64,000 nucleotides of DNA, taken from assembly GCA_002862125.1 (NCBI GenBank), contig PHSP01000001.1, positions 868,001 through 932,000 of the forward strand, read 5' to 3'. Below the pieces are notes generated by a model that made no database searches, was not told where the DNA came from, and saw nothing but the letters and a program-made list of their open reading frames with translations. Source of the DNA: Methylobacter sp. KS41 (GTDB lineage: Bacteria > Pseudomonadota > Gammaproteobacteria > Methylococcales > Methylomonadaceae). Of this stretch, positions 53,447 through 63,639 are shown piece after piece; positions within the stretch are counted from its first letter, which is position 1, and each line of letters starts with the position of its first letter. The position numbers were made by a program, and so were the translations under genes.

Positions 53447-55858
53447 ATGAGCATCCCTTTAATTACAAGGCGGCCTTGGCTAACAGCTTTGCCGCTTTCT
53501 CTATTGACAGTCTCAGCTCTTGCAGCAGATGCTTCTTCAACTCCTGCAGTAAAGCCTGACAGCCAAATTAATACGCCAAAGCAAGCCAGTTCAGCAACAG
53601 CTAAAAAAGCGGGCAAGGACGAAGCGCCGGCAAAATCTGAAGGGGAAGCGTCAGAGGCGACTAACAAGAGGAAAACTCAGTCTGTAGTTGCTACGCATCC
53701 AGTCGATGTTTTCGAGCTACCGGAAATTGAGGTTGTCGGAAATACTCCGTTAGGCACTACCGGCCTGGAACTTAAAAAAATTCCCGGTAATGTGCAATCT
53801 GCCGAAGACGAGGAAATTCAACGTCATGAAGCATTCAGCCTGACGGACTTCATGAATCGCCGTCTGGAAAGCGTCAATATCAACGACACCCAAAATAACC
53901 CTTACCAGCCTGACATTACTTATCGCGGTTTTAACGCGTCCCCTATCTTGGGCACCCCGATCGGCATATCGGTTTACCAGGACGGAGTTCGTGTCAACGA
54001 AGCGTTTGGCGACACCGTCAACTGGGATTTGATTCCTCAAATCGCAATTTCCAGCATGGAAATGATACCGGGTTCAAATCCCTTATTCGGCTTGAATACC
54101 CTGGGCGGCGCGCTGTCGGTCAAAACCAAAAGTGGCTTCAGTCACCCCGGATTTAACGCCCAGGCCAATGGCGGCTCCTTTGGGCGGCAGGCATATCAGG
54201 CCGAATACGGCGGCTCGAAAGGCAATTTCGACTGGTACTTGGCCGGCAATATTTTCCGTGACAATGGGTGGCGGCCATTTTCTCCAACCAGCGTCAATCA
54301 GGCGTTCGGAAAAGTCGGCTGGGAGAATGACAAGACAGACCTGGACCTATCATTTACTTTTGCAGACAACAATTTGCAAGGCGTCGGCCCTACGCCGAAA
54401 GGAATGCTGCAGGAGAATTGGCCATCGATTTATACGGCTCCTGACATAACCAAAAATACGCTGTATTTTGTTAACCTCAAAGGCAGTCATCGCATCACCG
54501 ATAAATTGCAACTGACCGGCAATACCTATGACCGCAACAACAGCAATAGCAGTCTCAACAGTAATACCAACGAGAATTGCGCCGAATTGATCAGCGGCGC
54601 CCAATGTTTGGACAGTAATAACGAAACTCTTACTACCGGGGCTTTTGCAGCGACACGGACGCTGCAAAACGGAACCGGCGTCAATTTACAGCTGACCTCC
54701 GATTACGCTATCGGCAGCCATGAAAATCAACTGGTCGTCGGTGGAGGTTACAATTATGGCAATAGCAATTTTTCTGTCGCTTCGCAGGATGCGGTTTTTA
54801 CCCCAACGCGGGATGAAATCGCCGTTAATCCCCTGATAACCAGCGTAAAGATCAACGGGCAAAACAACTACTCCAATGTTTTCGCAACCAATAACTTTTC
54901 CCTATTCGAATGGCTGCACGCCAACACTTCAATGAACTGGATGCAGGCGCAGGTGCGGACAACAGATCAAATAGGAACGGCGCTGAACGGCAAGGACACT
55001 TATGCACGCATCAATCCATCCGCGGGCTTTACCTTCAATCCTTTGGATGCGTTTTCGCTGGATACCCCGCTCAAGGACTTTACAACCTACTTCAACTACA
55101 ACGAAGGGTTCCGCGCTCCGACTGCGGTAGAGCTGAGTTGCGCCGATCCTGAAGCGCCCTGCACCTTACCCAACAGTTTTGTATCCGACCCGCCCTTGCA
55201 GCCGGTGGTTTCTAAAACCCTGGAGGTTGGCGCCCGCGGCAACTTCGGTCAGGCGCTCAAGTGGAACTTCGCACTGTACCAAACCCGAAATACCAACGAC
55301 ATTCTGTTTCTGAACAGTCCAGGCAGCGTTATCAATGGTTATTTTCAGAATGTCGGCGCTACGCAGCGCCAGGGCGCGGAGCTAGGTCTAAGCGGACTGG
55401 TGCTGGATACATTGAACTGGTACTTAAGCTACGGTTTTGTCGATGCGACCTATCAAACAACAGCGGTACTCAGTAATGCACTGGGGGCGGAAACGGTTAC
55501 ACCCGGAAGCAGAATACCCAGTATTCCGCAAAATACCCTCAAGTTTGGCTCCGAATACGAATTTTTCCGCAATTTCTTTTTTGGCGGTGATCTGCAATAC
55601 GTTTCCAGCCAGTATGCACGCGGCGACGATCAGAATCTATACCCGCAAATACCAAGCTACACTGTGGTCAACCTAAATGCCCGCTATGTTGTGACCAAGA
55701 ACATTGAGTTATTTGCAACGGGCCGCAACATTTTTGATAACCATTATGCCTCGTTCGGGCAAATGGGGAATAACTTTTTTAACGGTCAAACCACCCAATT
55801 CCAGGGACCTGGCGCCATCGCCGCCGGTTATGCCGGTATCCGCGTACACTGGAACTGA
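53447..55858 (+). CDS. TonB-dependent outer-membrane receptor
   Basis: An 803-residue receptor for TonB-driven import of a siderophore, cofactor or metal complex. I start at ATG 53447 (signal peptide MSIPLITRRPWLTALPLSLL ... AADAS); a TTG seven codons upstream is not preferred. A Lys/Ala/Pro-rich stretch (residues about 30-85) is followed by the TonB-box-like LPEIEVVG, the plug (SVNINDTQNNPYQPDITYRG, GLNTLGGALSV) and a 22-strand barrel with typical FRAPTAVELS, GIRVHWN terminus (final aromatic + N). Substrate is not evident. Extra N-terminal sequence does not resemble a secretin/STN signalling domain, so it is probably a plain transporter. Confidence 0.88.
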   Translation: MSIPLITRRPWLTALPLSLLTVSALAADASSTPAVKPDSQINTPKQASSATAKKAGKDEAPAKSEGEASEATNKRKTQSVVATHPVDVFELPEIEVVGNTPLGTTGLELKKIPGNVQSAEDEEIQRHEAFSLTDFMNRRLESVNINDTQNNPYQPDITYRGFNASPILGTPIGISVYQDGVRVNEAFGDTVNWDLIPQIAISSMEMIPGSNPLFGLNTLGGALSVKTKSGFSHPGFNAQANGGSFGRQAYQAEYGGSKGNFDWYLAGNIFRDNGWRPFSPTSVNQAFGKVGWENDKTDLDLSFTFADNNLQGVGPTPKGMLQENWPSIYTAPDITKNTLYFVNLKGSHRITDKLQLTGNTYDRNNSNSSLNSNTNENCAELISGAQCLDSNNETLTTGAFAATRTLQNGTGVNLQLTSDYAIGSHENQLVVGGGYNYGNSNFSVASQDAVFTPTRDEIAVNPLITSVKINGQNNYSNVFATNNFSLFEWLHANTSMNWMQAQVRTTDQIGTALNGKDTYARINPSAGFTFNPLDAFSLDTPLKDFTTYFNYNEGFRAPTAVELSCADPEAPCTLPNSFVSDPPLQPVVSKTLEVGARGNFGQALKWNFALYQTRNTNDILFLNSPGSVINGYFQNVGATQRQGAELGLSGLVLDTLNWYLSYGFVDATYQTTAVLSNALGAETVTPGSRIPSIPQNTLKFGSEYEFFRNFFFGGDLQYVSSQYARGDDQNLYPQIPSYTVVNLNARYVVTKNIELFATGRNIFDNHYASFGQMGNNFFNGQTTQFQGPGAIAAGYAGIRVHWN

Positions 55859-56348
55859 TTGATGAGCATCCCTGCACAAACGGATAAAAAATCTCACAGC
55901 GAATCAAGCGCCCCTTAGGAATGCGCATGAAATAAAACTACCAATGAAATATGTACACCACCGTGTAGGGGCGGATTTACCCGCCTTGGACGAATGAATT
56001 CGCACCTACAGTTGCTCAAGTTATTTCACGCACGTTCCTTAGTAATTGATTCTGCCGAAAAGTTTGTCAGCTTGAAGGATAGCTTGCGCTTGTTAGGGAC
56101 CGAAGAAACCGCTAATCAATTTTAAAGACGCCCATTTTCCAAATCTAACTGGCAATATATCCGGCGATACTATATGGGCGCTCTAATTTTTTAGTAAAGT
56201 TCGACATTTAAGAACAGATTTTTCAAACTTCCTGGAAGTTTGCTGTTCTTTGCAAAGAAGCCAAAAAGATACTTGATTGAATTGTTTCTTCAGTATTGGT
56301 TTTAAGGCACATTTTTCAAGTGAAATTATAATTCAAAGCATTCATCAG
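55859..56348. other. 490-bp intergenic region with palindromic element
   Basis: Contains the repeat at 55914-56042 and, further right, AT-rich sequence with no supported frame. The right half is downstream of the cysJ-like gene. Confidence 0.5.
55914..56042. repeat. MITE/REPIN-like inverted-repeat element
   Basis: Left end CTTAGGAATGCGCATGAAAT and right end TTATTTCACGCACGTTCCTT are near-inverted copies (about 23 bases) 129 bp apart. Inside lie GTAGGGGCGGATTT and a mirrored GAATTCGCACCTAC pair. Such elements are known dispersed repeats in bacteria, often mobilised in trans. Confidence 0.55.
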
Positions 56349-58088
56349 CTAATACACGTCCCTTACATAGCGCTTTTCTTTTTTCAGTTGATTAACGTAA
56401 TCAATGGCTTGCTGCTCTGAAAAGCGGCCGTGTCCGGCAATAACATCATGCAATGCCTGATCGACATCTTTTGCCATTCTGTAAGCGTCGCCGCAGACAA
56501 AGAAATAACCGCCCTGCTCCAGCCAAGAGAACAGTTCTGCGCCTTGTTCAATCATCCTGTCCTGCACATAAATTTTGGCATCCTGATCTCTTGAGAAAGC
56601 CACATCCAGACGCGTCAGCAAGCCGCTTTGCTGATAATCTTCTAGTTCTTCACGATAGATAAAATCTGTAGCCGCATTACGGTCGCCAAAAAACAACCAG
56701 TTTTTACCCGGTGCATTCCGGTGCCGGCGTTCCTGCAAAAAGGCGCGGAAAGGCGCGATTCCGGTTCCGGGACCAACCATAATCATAGGCAGATTATTAT
56801 CATCAGGAACCCTGAACACCTTGTTAGGCGTAAAGAAACAATGCACTCTGGTTTCATCATTAACCAGATCAGCCAAAAATGTTGAGCAAACACCTTTATG
56901 CTGGCGGTTATGGCTTTCATAACGCACGCTGGCAACCGTTAAATGCACATGATCCGGATGAAGATTGCCGCTGGATGAAATCGAATAGGCTCGATGTTGC
57001 AATGGTTTTAATAAGGCTATAAATTCAGCGGCGGCAAATTCACAAGCGGGAAATTGCAGCAATAAATCCAGCGTATCGCGTCCCCATAAATAATCAGCCA
57101 GCTTTTCTTTATCTCCTGATTCAAGAATTCCGTTAAGTTCCTGGTCGCCGGAGCGGGTCGCAATCTCTTCAATAAGTTCTTTACTGGGAGTCTTGATCTC
57201 AAAATGCGTGCGTAAAGCTTCCTTTAACGGCATTAATTCACCATTGACCGGCTCGTCTTCATCGCCAGTGCAGCCAATCGCTTTAATGATGCCGGCAACC
57301 AGCTCGGGACAGTTGGCTGGCACGATGCACAAGGCATCTCCTGCTTCATAGCTTAACCCTGAACCGGCTATTGAAATTTCATAATGCCGTGTTTCTTTAG
57401 ATGATAACGGGGCGGTTAACAAGCGATTCACCAGCAGCTTGGCCGGAAACGGGTTTTTCCGGTGGTATTCAGGTTTTCCGCTAACACGGGAATCATTTTC
57501 AGTAACAGTTGTGGCTGCACTTCCAGCCATGTGTGGAATGACGGCAGTCATCCAGCGCTGAGCAGGATCTTCAAAATCGACGTCGCAGTCGGTGCGGTCA
57601 TAAACACGAGTTGCGCCCAGTTCAGCCAATCTATTATCCCAGTCTATGCCTGCTTTACAGAATAAGTCATAACTGGTGTCGCCCAATGCCAGCACAGAAA
57701 ACTTCATGGCTTCAAGCCTGGGCATAGTCTCTGCGCAAACGCTATCCCATAACATTTGGGCGTTATCCGGCATTTCGCCTTCACCATAGGTACTGGTAAT
57801 AATCAGCAGCGAGTCTATTGCCGTAAGCGCATCCGCTTCGATTTCATCCATGCATTTTACCAGAGGATTCAAGCCGTAAGCTTTAGCAATATTAGCCGCA
57901 TCATTAGCGACGGATTCGGCATTACCGGTCTGGCTGCCATACAGTATGGTGATGATTTGGCTATCAGTTTGATTCGCTGAGCCAATGCTTTGAATCTTAT
58001 GCGTGTGCATCCCGGCAAAAAAGCCGCTTAGCCATGCCCGCTGGTTTTCATTGTAGAGGGCGTCAAGTGGAAGTTGAGATAATTTCAT
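56349..58088 (-). CDS. cysJ: Diflavin reductase, CysJ-like sulfite reductase flavoprotein
   Basis: A 579-residue NADPH-to-electron-acceptor relay. Flavodoxin domain (about residues 48-190): ITILYGSQTGNAESVANDAA, STYGEGEMPDN. FAD domain with YSISSSGNLHPDHVHLTVAS, then NADPH domain with IMVGPGTGIAPFRAFLQERR and YFFVCGDAYRMAKDVDQALH, ending KEKRYVRDVY as in CysJ. In E. coli CysJ donates electrons to the CysI haemoprotein, but no cysI is in the window; the gene sits 64 bases behind the large GOGAT-like gene on the same strand. So it may serve that partner instead, which is an inference. ATG 58088. Confidence 0.88.
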   Translation of the reverse strand: MKLSQLPLDALYNENQRAWLSGFFAGMHTHKIQSIGSANQTDSQIITILYGSQTGNAESVANDAANIAKAYGLNPLVKCMDEIEADALTAIDSLLIITSTYGEGEMPDNAQMLWDSVCAETMPRLEAMKFSVLALGDTSYDLFCKAGIDWDNRLAELGATRVYDRTDCDVDFEDPAQRWMTAVIPHMAGSAATTVTENDSRVSGKPEYHRKNPFPAKLLVNRLLTAPLSSKETRHYEISIAGSGLSYEAGDALCIVPANCPELVAGIIKAIGCTGDEDEPVNGELMPLKEALRTHFEIKTPSKELIEEIATRSGDQELNGILESGDKEKLADYLWGRDTLDLLLQFPACEFAAAEFIALLKPLQHRAYSISSSGNLHPDHVHLTVASVRYESHNRQHKGVCSTFLADLVNDETRVHCFFTPNKVFRVPDDNNLPMIMVGPGTGIAPFRAFLQERRHRNAPGKNWLFFGDRNAATDFIYREELEDYQQSGLLTRLDVAFSRDQDAKIYVQDRMIEQGAELFSWLEQGGYFFVCGDAYRMAKDVDQALHDVIAGHGRFSEQQAIDYVNQLKKEKRYVRDVY

Positions 58089-58152
58089 TTAGTTTACTAA
58101 CAATTCAATAGTATAAATAGGTCGTCTTGTTAAATACGGGGATTAACGGTTA

Positions 58153-61100
58153 TCAAGCCATTTGTCCGATCGACATGCCCTGAACAATTTCCAAACCGAC
58201 AAGGCCTGCCAAGAATTCTTCCACACAGGGAATACCCGCTAATGCCTGCTTATTGATTTTGTCCTGCTCAATAATCCAGGCGGTTGACCCAATGGAATAA
58301 ATGCTTTGCACCGGGCGATTGACCAACGCGGTTTTATAGTCATTGAGGCGTTTGCAGGCCAACAAGCTGGCAAGCTGGTCATCGCTGTAGTTGCTGTAAG
58401 CTTCGCGGGTGCTTTTAACCAGCATTTCCTGAAGTTTTCGTGGCCGTTCGATAATCAGTTTACGCGCCGCCTGCTCAATTTGGCTTTGCGAACGGAGCGC
58501 TTCAGGCAAATGTTTAAGCATGTCCCCGGCGCATTGCTGAGCCTTTTCAAGCACGGCAAAACTGTTGACCAATTTAAATCTTAAGGATATATCGGTAGCG
58601 CCATGCCCTGGTATCGCACCGCCGAATAGCGGCTGAGACGTTTGGTAGGCTGTTTTGACCTGGTCAATTTGCTGTTGCGCTAATGCTTGCGACAATTCCT
58701 CAATCATTTCCTTGCGGTCTATTGATTGCTGTAAAAATTGAGCGGTTTGCGTTTTATAAAGCCATAAGGGCATGGCAAACTTAAAGTGCTTGCGTTCAGA
58801 TTCCCAGTTATTGATTATATTTCTGGCCTTGCTGGATTTGGCGTAGTCTGCGTGTTGTTCCAGCATAGCAAGGATAAATTGCTCATGGGCGCGCGCCATA
58901 CCGGTCTCTTCGGTCAAACTATGCAGTTCAACGGAAGACTTGTCGTAAAGATTTTCCAGTAAATTTTCAGGGTCATATTGATAGGCATTACCGCCTGACA
59001 TGCCGTTACAAAAACCTTTACCAAACCCGCCGATGTTCAAAACCGCCCCGTTAGTCATGTATTCGCAGGCGAAATCACCGACGCCTTCAACGACTGCCAT
59101 TGCGCCCGAGTTCCTGACTGCAAAACGGTCTCCGGCTTCACCATTGATAAAGGCTTTGCCGCCGGTAGCGCCAAACAGGGCAAAGTTGCCGATCAACACA
59201 TTGTTGCCGGGTGTTTTAATGCCGCCTCCGGGTGATTCAACCACCAGCGTGCCGCCGCAGGCAGACTTGCCCACGCCATCATTACAAGTGCCCAGATGCT
59301 CCATGCGCATCCCGTCATTAAGAAATGCAGCATAACTTTGACCGGCCGATCCGTGGGTGCGAATAACCACGCTGTCTGGCGCCAGATAACGGCGGCTTTG
59401 CTGGTGATTGGCGTAGATAATTTTGGAGTTAGCAATTTGCTGTTCAGTCAATTCGTAGGCCAGCATCCGTTCAATATCAATCGCCGTCTGGCCGCCTACG
59501 GATTTATTGCAGTTATTGAGTTTAAAAGCAGCGCCTTCAATAACAATTTGTGACTGTTTGCCCTCTATAATGCCTGCTTTAACCTGTTCAATAATTTTAT
59601 TATCAATATTAAAACCGGCTTCCAGATAAACGGGCTTTGGCACAATGACTACATCCACCTTCGCCAGCATCCGGGTCAAATCGAGTTGACCTACCATTGA
59701 ATGATGGTTAATCAAATGCAGTAAATCGGTGTTACCCCGTATTTCCTGCAAACTTTTATAACCTAAAACCGCCAGTATTTCCCTGACTTCGTGCGCCAGA
59801 TTCATAAAATACTGCGCCAGGATGCGCGGGTCGCCTTTGAACTCTTCGTGCTCGGTCGTCAAACCGGCCGGACATTTTATATTGCAGTTTTTTGCCATTA
59901 CGCAGCGCAACATCATCAGTACAGTCGTGCCGAATTCAAACGAATCTGCGCCAAGGATGGCTGATTTAACTACATCCAGTCCGCTTTGATGAGCGCCGCT
60001 GCCGCGCAATATCACCTTATCGCGCAGCCCGTTGACAGCCAATGCCTGATGAACTTCAGCGATACCAATTTCCGGCGAACGCCCGCTGTTTTTTAAACTG
60101 GTAACAGCCGCCGCCCCCGTACCCCCGGTGTTGCCTGCGACATTAATAACATCCGCGCCGGCTTTAGCAACCCCGACCGCTATCGTACCTATGCCTTCGG
60201 AAGAAACCAGTTTTACGCCGACTTTGACTCGCGCGGCCTTGGCATCATGGATTAACTGCCCTAAGTCTTCGATAGAGTAGGTATCATGATGCGGCGGCGG
60301 GCTAACCAGTTCGACTCTGGGCGTCCCGCCGCGCAGTGCGGCGATTTCCACGGAAACTTTAGCGGCGGGCAATTGACCGCCTTCGCCCGGTTTCGCGCCC
60401 TGAGCTATTTTGATCTCAATTTCTTTAATATTGGGATCGGCCAGATAACCGGCCCAAACACCGAATCGTCCTGATGCGAATTGTTTGATGTTACATGAAC
60501 GCAGGGTATTGAAACGGCTGGAATGTTCGCCGCCTTCTCCGGAGTTGCTCAATGCCCCGACAATGTTGATGCCTTGGGCAACGGCTTCGTGCGCTTCGGC
60601 TATTAAAGCGCCATGACTCATCGCGCCGGAAGCGAGCGTTGCCGTAATTTCATGCGCAGGCTGTACATCGCTTAAGGCTACCGGATTGCGTGCGCTTTGA
60701 ATGGTGTTTAAATAATTTCCCAACAAACTACCGGCGCCGGCAACTTTTATAAGCAGACTGTCTTCTGTTCCGGCAATGCTGAATGCCGTATCGGAGAAAC
60801 GTTTTTTAAAGTGCGCCGCCAATTGTTCCAAACGCTGAGCGGAAGAGCGCTCTGTGAAGCGGACAGCGTAAGCGTCATCACTTGTTTTCGTTATGCTTAA
60901 ACCACGAATCAAATAATTAATATTTCCCCGCAGGTTTTGTTTTCCCAGAATGCGGTCGAAATCAGCAGTGGTCATTGCCGGGCTGACATCAGCCGGAAAA
61001 TCCATGATGTCGCGTAGTGAAGCAGGTCTTAAATCACGTTCAAGATACAGATTTTTAGCAAAGCTGCGATAAGCGGGCGTAATGCCGAAACTGTCAATTT

Positions 61101-63639
61101 GTTCAGGCGTGCGTTTCTCGTAACCTGTATCAATATAGGCTGTATCGCTTGCTTCAGGTGACTTTTCCCCAGGAATATATAAAATCGCCTCATCGGTCAT
61201 ATTGATATATTCTCTGACAGCCGTATTGCCGTAAGAATGGCCTGCTCCGTCCTGGCGTTCCTTAAATAACCCCAGAAATGGAATATCCTTTTCTTCGCGG
61301 ACTGAAAGCGCCTTCTGATGCCATTCGCTGGCGCTGGCGGCAATATCCGCATAACGCACGCCACCGACTGAAGCGTGAATATTAGGAAAATATGGGCTTA
61401 ATTTGGGTTCGTCGGTGTCCAGATAATTGGATTCAAAGAACTCACCGCCGATATAACTTTCCACCGTACATAAGCCAAACTTACCCATGGTTTTCATGAG
61501 CGACTTTTCAGCGCCTTTTTGAAATTTATCGAGAACTTTTTGCCGGTCCGCCTCGGGATAATGGCTGATAACCCGGTTGTGTACACTGACAGGGCAGATG
61601 GCTGACGCGCCAAAACCTAAAATCGTGGCAATATCATGAGGACTTGCTGCTTGTCCGGTTTCCGCAATCAATGATGAATTAAACCGCAAACCCTGTTTGA
61701 CTAAATGCTGGTTAGCCGCTGCGATCATTAATAATGCAGGAATGGCGGCAAGCTCCCGGCTGATATTAATGTCGCTTAAAATGATAATGCCGGTATTGCT
61801 TCTGGCCGCTTGTTCAACCTGCTCGCAAACCGTTAACAACGCCGCTTCCAGAGCATCTTCATTGCGCTTGGCGTCATTAAAGTCAGGCTGGTACAGCATA
61901 TCAAGAGTCACCGTACTGACTGCCTGCTGTCTGCGGATTTGTTCCAGCTGCGTGCGCTGTAAAATGGGCGTATCGATGACCAGTTGTTTGCTCAGTTCAT
62001 CTGAAAAAGTAGGCTTCGCTCCTAACGCCACTCGCAAAGTCATACCGTCGCTTTCCCGGATTGAATCCAGCGGCGGATTGGTTACTTGAGCAAAACGCTG
62101 GCTAAAATAACGCGACATGCCGCCTTCAGCGCTTGACAGGGCATTTGGCGCCAAACCATAGCCCATGGCCGATACTTTTTCCATGCCGGTTGCCAGCATC
62201 GGATCAAGCAGAAACCTGAAGCTTTCCTGATTGAGGGAATAAGCGGTATGTTGCTGGTCTATATTGAACGAGTGCTCATTATCGAGTTCCGCCAATTCGA
62301 CGAGCGGCAGGTCAGCCAGATGAATGCAGCGCTGCGCCAGTAAAGCCTGATAATCCTGTTCATTAGCCAGACGATCCATGACTTGATGGCTGTTGTAGGC
62401 TTCACCGGTATTGTGGTCAAAATACAGCATGCCGCCCGCTTCGATGCGGCCGCGCTTCAAAACGTCCTTGGGCGGAAAATCGATTTGACCGGCTTCCGAC
62501 ATTACTGCCAAATAATCCTTGGTTTCTACCGAGCGCAAAGGCCTTAACCCCAAACGATCCAGGCGCGCGCCTACACGGATGCCGTCATTGAAAATCAACG
62601 CCGCCGGACCGTCATTTTTTTCTTCATAGAGACTGAAATACTCCAGCATCGCCCGGATAGCTGGTGACAAGGTCTTGTCATTTTCCCACGCCGGCGGCAT
62701 CATGGCCAAAACAGCGGTGACTATATCCAAATTATCTTCGTTAATACGGCGAGTCAGGGTTTGATCCAGGCGCCCGGAATCAGATTGACCGCAAGGAAAA
62801 ACAATGTGCTTGTTATGCTGTCTGGCAATGGCGTTTTCGCTTAAACGGTTTTTCTTGTCGGTATTCAACTCGCCATTGTGCGCCATATAACGGAATGGCT
62901 GAGCCATTATGGTTGCAGGCGCTGTATTGGTAGAAAACCGGGTATGGAAAAACAGCGTACTGATTTCGTGATCAGTATCGTACAGATCTTTAAAATATGG
63001 GATAACTTCAAACGAATTTAAGCGGCCTTTGTAAACCTGAGTGCGCGAACTCATGGATAACGGATAAAAACCGGCCAATTCAGGACGGGTAAAGCCTTCA
63101 ACCTCAATGTCCCGTAAAGCGGACTGTATATGCTTTTCAAATTCACACTGCGAAACGTTTTTCAAACCATCCGGACGGCCGAATACACATTGTTTTATCG
63201 GTAATTGGGCCTTTATCGCTGCTGCGTTGATAACGTCAAAGTCAACGGGTATATTGCGCCACAAGATAATCGGCAAACCGGAGCTTTTAAAATGGCGTTC
63301 AATGAGCTCATTTGCAGCGGAATCGTAATGATCATGATCTTCAGGGAAAAAGAAGTTGGCAACGCCAAATTGACCTGGTTCAAGACTGTCAATACCCGTT
63401 ATTTTGCGAAAGAACTTGAGGGATAAATCAATATTAACGCCCGCGCCATCGCCAATGCCTTCAGCGCTCATGCCGCCGCGATGGGGAATAGTGCACAAGG
63501 CCTCATGGGATTTAACGAGCAACTCATGAGTTTGTTTACTCTGTTTGTGAGTGATGAAACCCACTCCGCAGCTATCCTGCGATAAACCAGCGTTGTAAAG
63601 CATAGCGTTTTTATTACCTGATCGGGAATTTTTATTCAT
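58153..63639 (-). CDS. gltB: Glutamate-synthase-like (GltB) protein, oversized
   Basis: An 1828-residue GOGAT-type protein, against about 1490-1520 for usual GltB. Catalytic Cys is at residue 24 (QDSCGVGFITH) after a propeptide-like 23 residues; the class II amidotransferase domain spans to about 430. The FMN/2-oxoglutarate domain is in the middle (SGEGGEHSSRFNTLRSC; GGTPRVELVSPPPHHDTYSI). The 3Fe-4S ligands are in CVMAKNCNIKC (about residues 1245-1255; the last spacing differs by one). The GXGXG domain covers about 1330-1560 (GFGKGFCNGMSGG). The canonical end is near WESERKHFKFAMP; about 200 extra residues follow. The small NADPH subunit GltD is absent; a CysJ-like gene follows. Confidence 0.85.
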   Translation of the reverse strand: MNKNSRSGNKNAMLYNAGLSQDSCGVGFITHKQSKQTHELLVKSHEALCTIPHRGGMSAEGIGDGAGVNIDLSLKFFRKITGIDSLEPGQFGVANFFFPEDHDHYDSAANELIERHFKSSGLPIILWRNIPVDFDVINAAAIKAQLPIKQCVFGRPDGLKNVSQCEFEKHIQSALRDIEVEGFTRPELAGFYPLSMSSRTQVYKGRLNSFEVIPYFKDLYDTDHEISTLFFHTRFSTNTAPATIMAQPFRYMAHNGELNTDKKNRLSENAIARQHNKHIVFPCGQSDSGRLDQTLTRRINEDNLDIVTAVLAMMPPAWENDKTLSPAIRAMLEYFSLYEEKNDGPAALIFNDGIRVGARLDRLGLRPLRSVETKDYLAVMSEAGQIDFPPKDVLKRGRIEAGGMLYFDHNTGEAYNSHQVMDRLANEQDYQALLAQRCIHLADLPLVELAELDNEHSFNIDQQHTAYSLNQESFRFLLDPMLATGMEKVSAMGYGLAPNALSSAEGGMSRYFSQRFAQVTNPPLDSIRESDGMTLRVALGAKPTFSDELSKQLVIDTPILQRTQLEQIRRQQAVSTVTLDMLYQPDFNDAKRNEDALEAALLTVCEQVEQAARSNTGIIILSDINISRELAAIPALLMIAAANQHLVKQGLRFNSSLIAETGQAASPHDIATILGFGASAICPVSVHNRVISHYPEADRQKVLDKFQKGAEKSLMKTMGKFGLCTVESYIGGEFFESNYLDTDEPKLSPYFPNIHASVGGVRYADIAASASEWHQKALSVREEKDIPFLGLFKERQDGAGHSYGNTAVREYINMTDEAILYIPGEKSPEASDTAYIDTGYEKRTPEQIDSFGITPAYRSFAKNLYLERDLRPASLRDIMDFPADVSPAMTTADFDRILGKQNLRGNINYLIRGLSITKTSDDAYAVRFTERSSAQRLEQLAAHFKKRFSDTAFSIAGTEDSLLIKVAGAGSLLGNYLNTIQSARNPVALSDVQPAHEITATLASGAMSHGALIAEAHEAVAQGINIVGALSNSGEGGEHSSRFNTLRSCNIKQFASGRFGVWAGYLADPNIKEIEIKIAQGAKPGEGGQLPAAKVSVEIAALRGGTPRVELVSPPPHHDTYSIEDLGQLIHDAKAARVKVGVKLVSSEGIGTIAVGVAKAGADVINVAGNTGGTGAAAVTSLKNSGRSPEIGIAEVHQALAVNGLRDKVILRGSGAHQSGLDVVKSAILGADSFEFGTTVLMMLRCVMAKNCNIKCPAGLTTEHEEFKGDPRILAQYFMNLAHEVREILAVLGYKSLQEIRGNTDLLHLINHHSMVGQLDLTRMLAKVDVVIVPKPVYLEAGFNIDNKIIEQVKAGIIEGKQSQIVIEGAAFKLNNCNKSVGGQTAIDIERMLAYELTEQQIANSKIIYANHQQSRRYLAPDSVVIRTHGSAGQSYAAFLNDGMRMEHLGTCNDGVGKSACGGTLVVESPGGGIKTPGNNVLIGNFALFGATGGKAFINGEAGDRFAVRNSGAMAVVEGVGDFACEYMTNGAVLNIGGFGKGFCNGMSGGNAYQYDPENLLENLYDKSSVELHSLTEETGMARAHEQFILAMLEQHADYAKSSKARNIINNWESERKHFKFAMPLWLYKTQTAQFLQQSIDRKEMIEELSQALAQQQIDQVKTAYQTSQPLFGGAIPGHGATDISLRFKLVNSFAVLEKAQQCAGDMLKHLPEALRSQSQIEQAARKLIIERPRKLQEMLVKSTREAYSNYSDDQLASLLACKRLNDYKTALVNRPVQSIYSIGSTAWIIEQDKINKQALAGIPCVEEFLAGLVGLEIVQGMSIGQMA

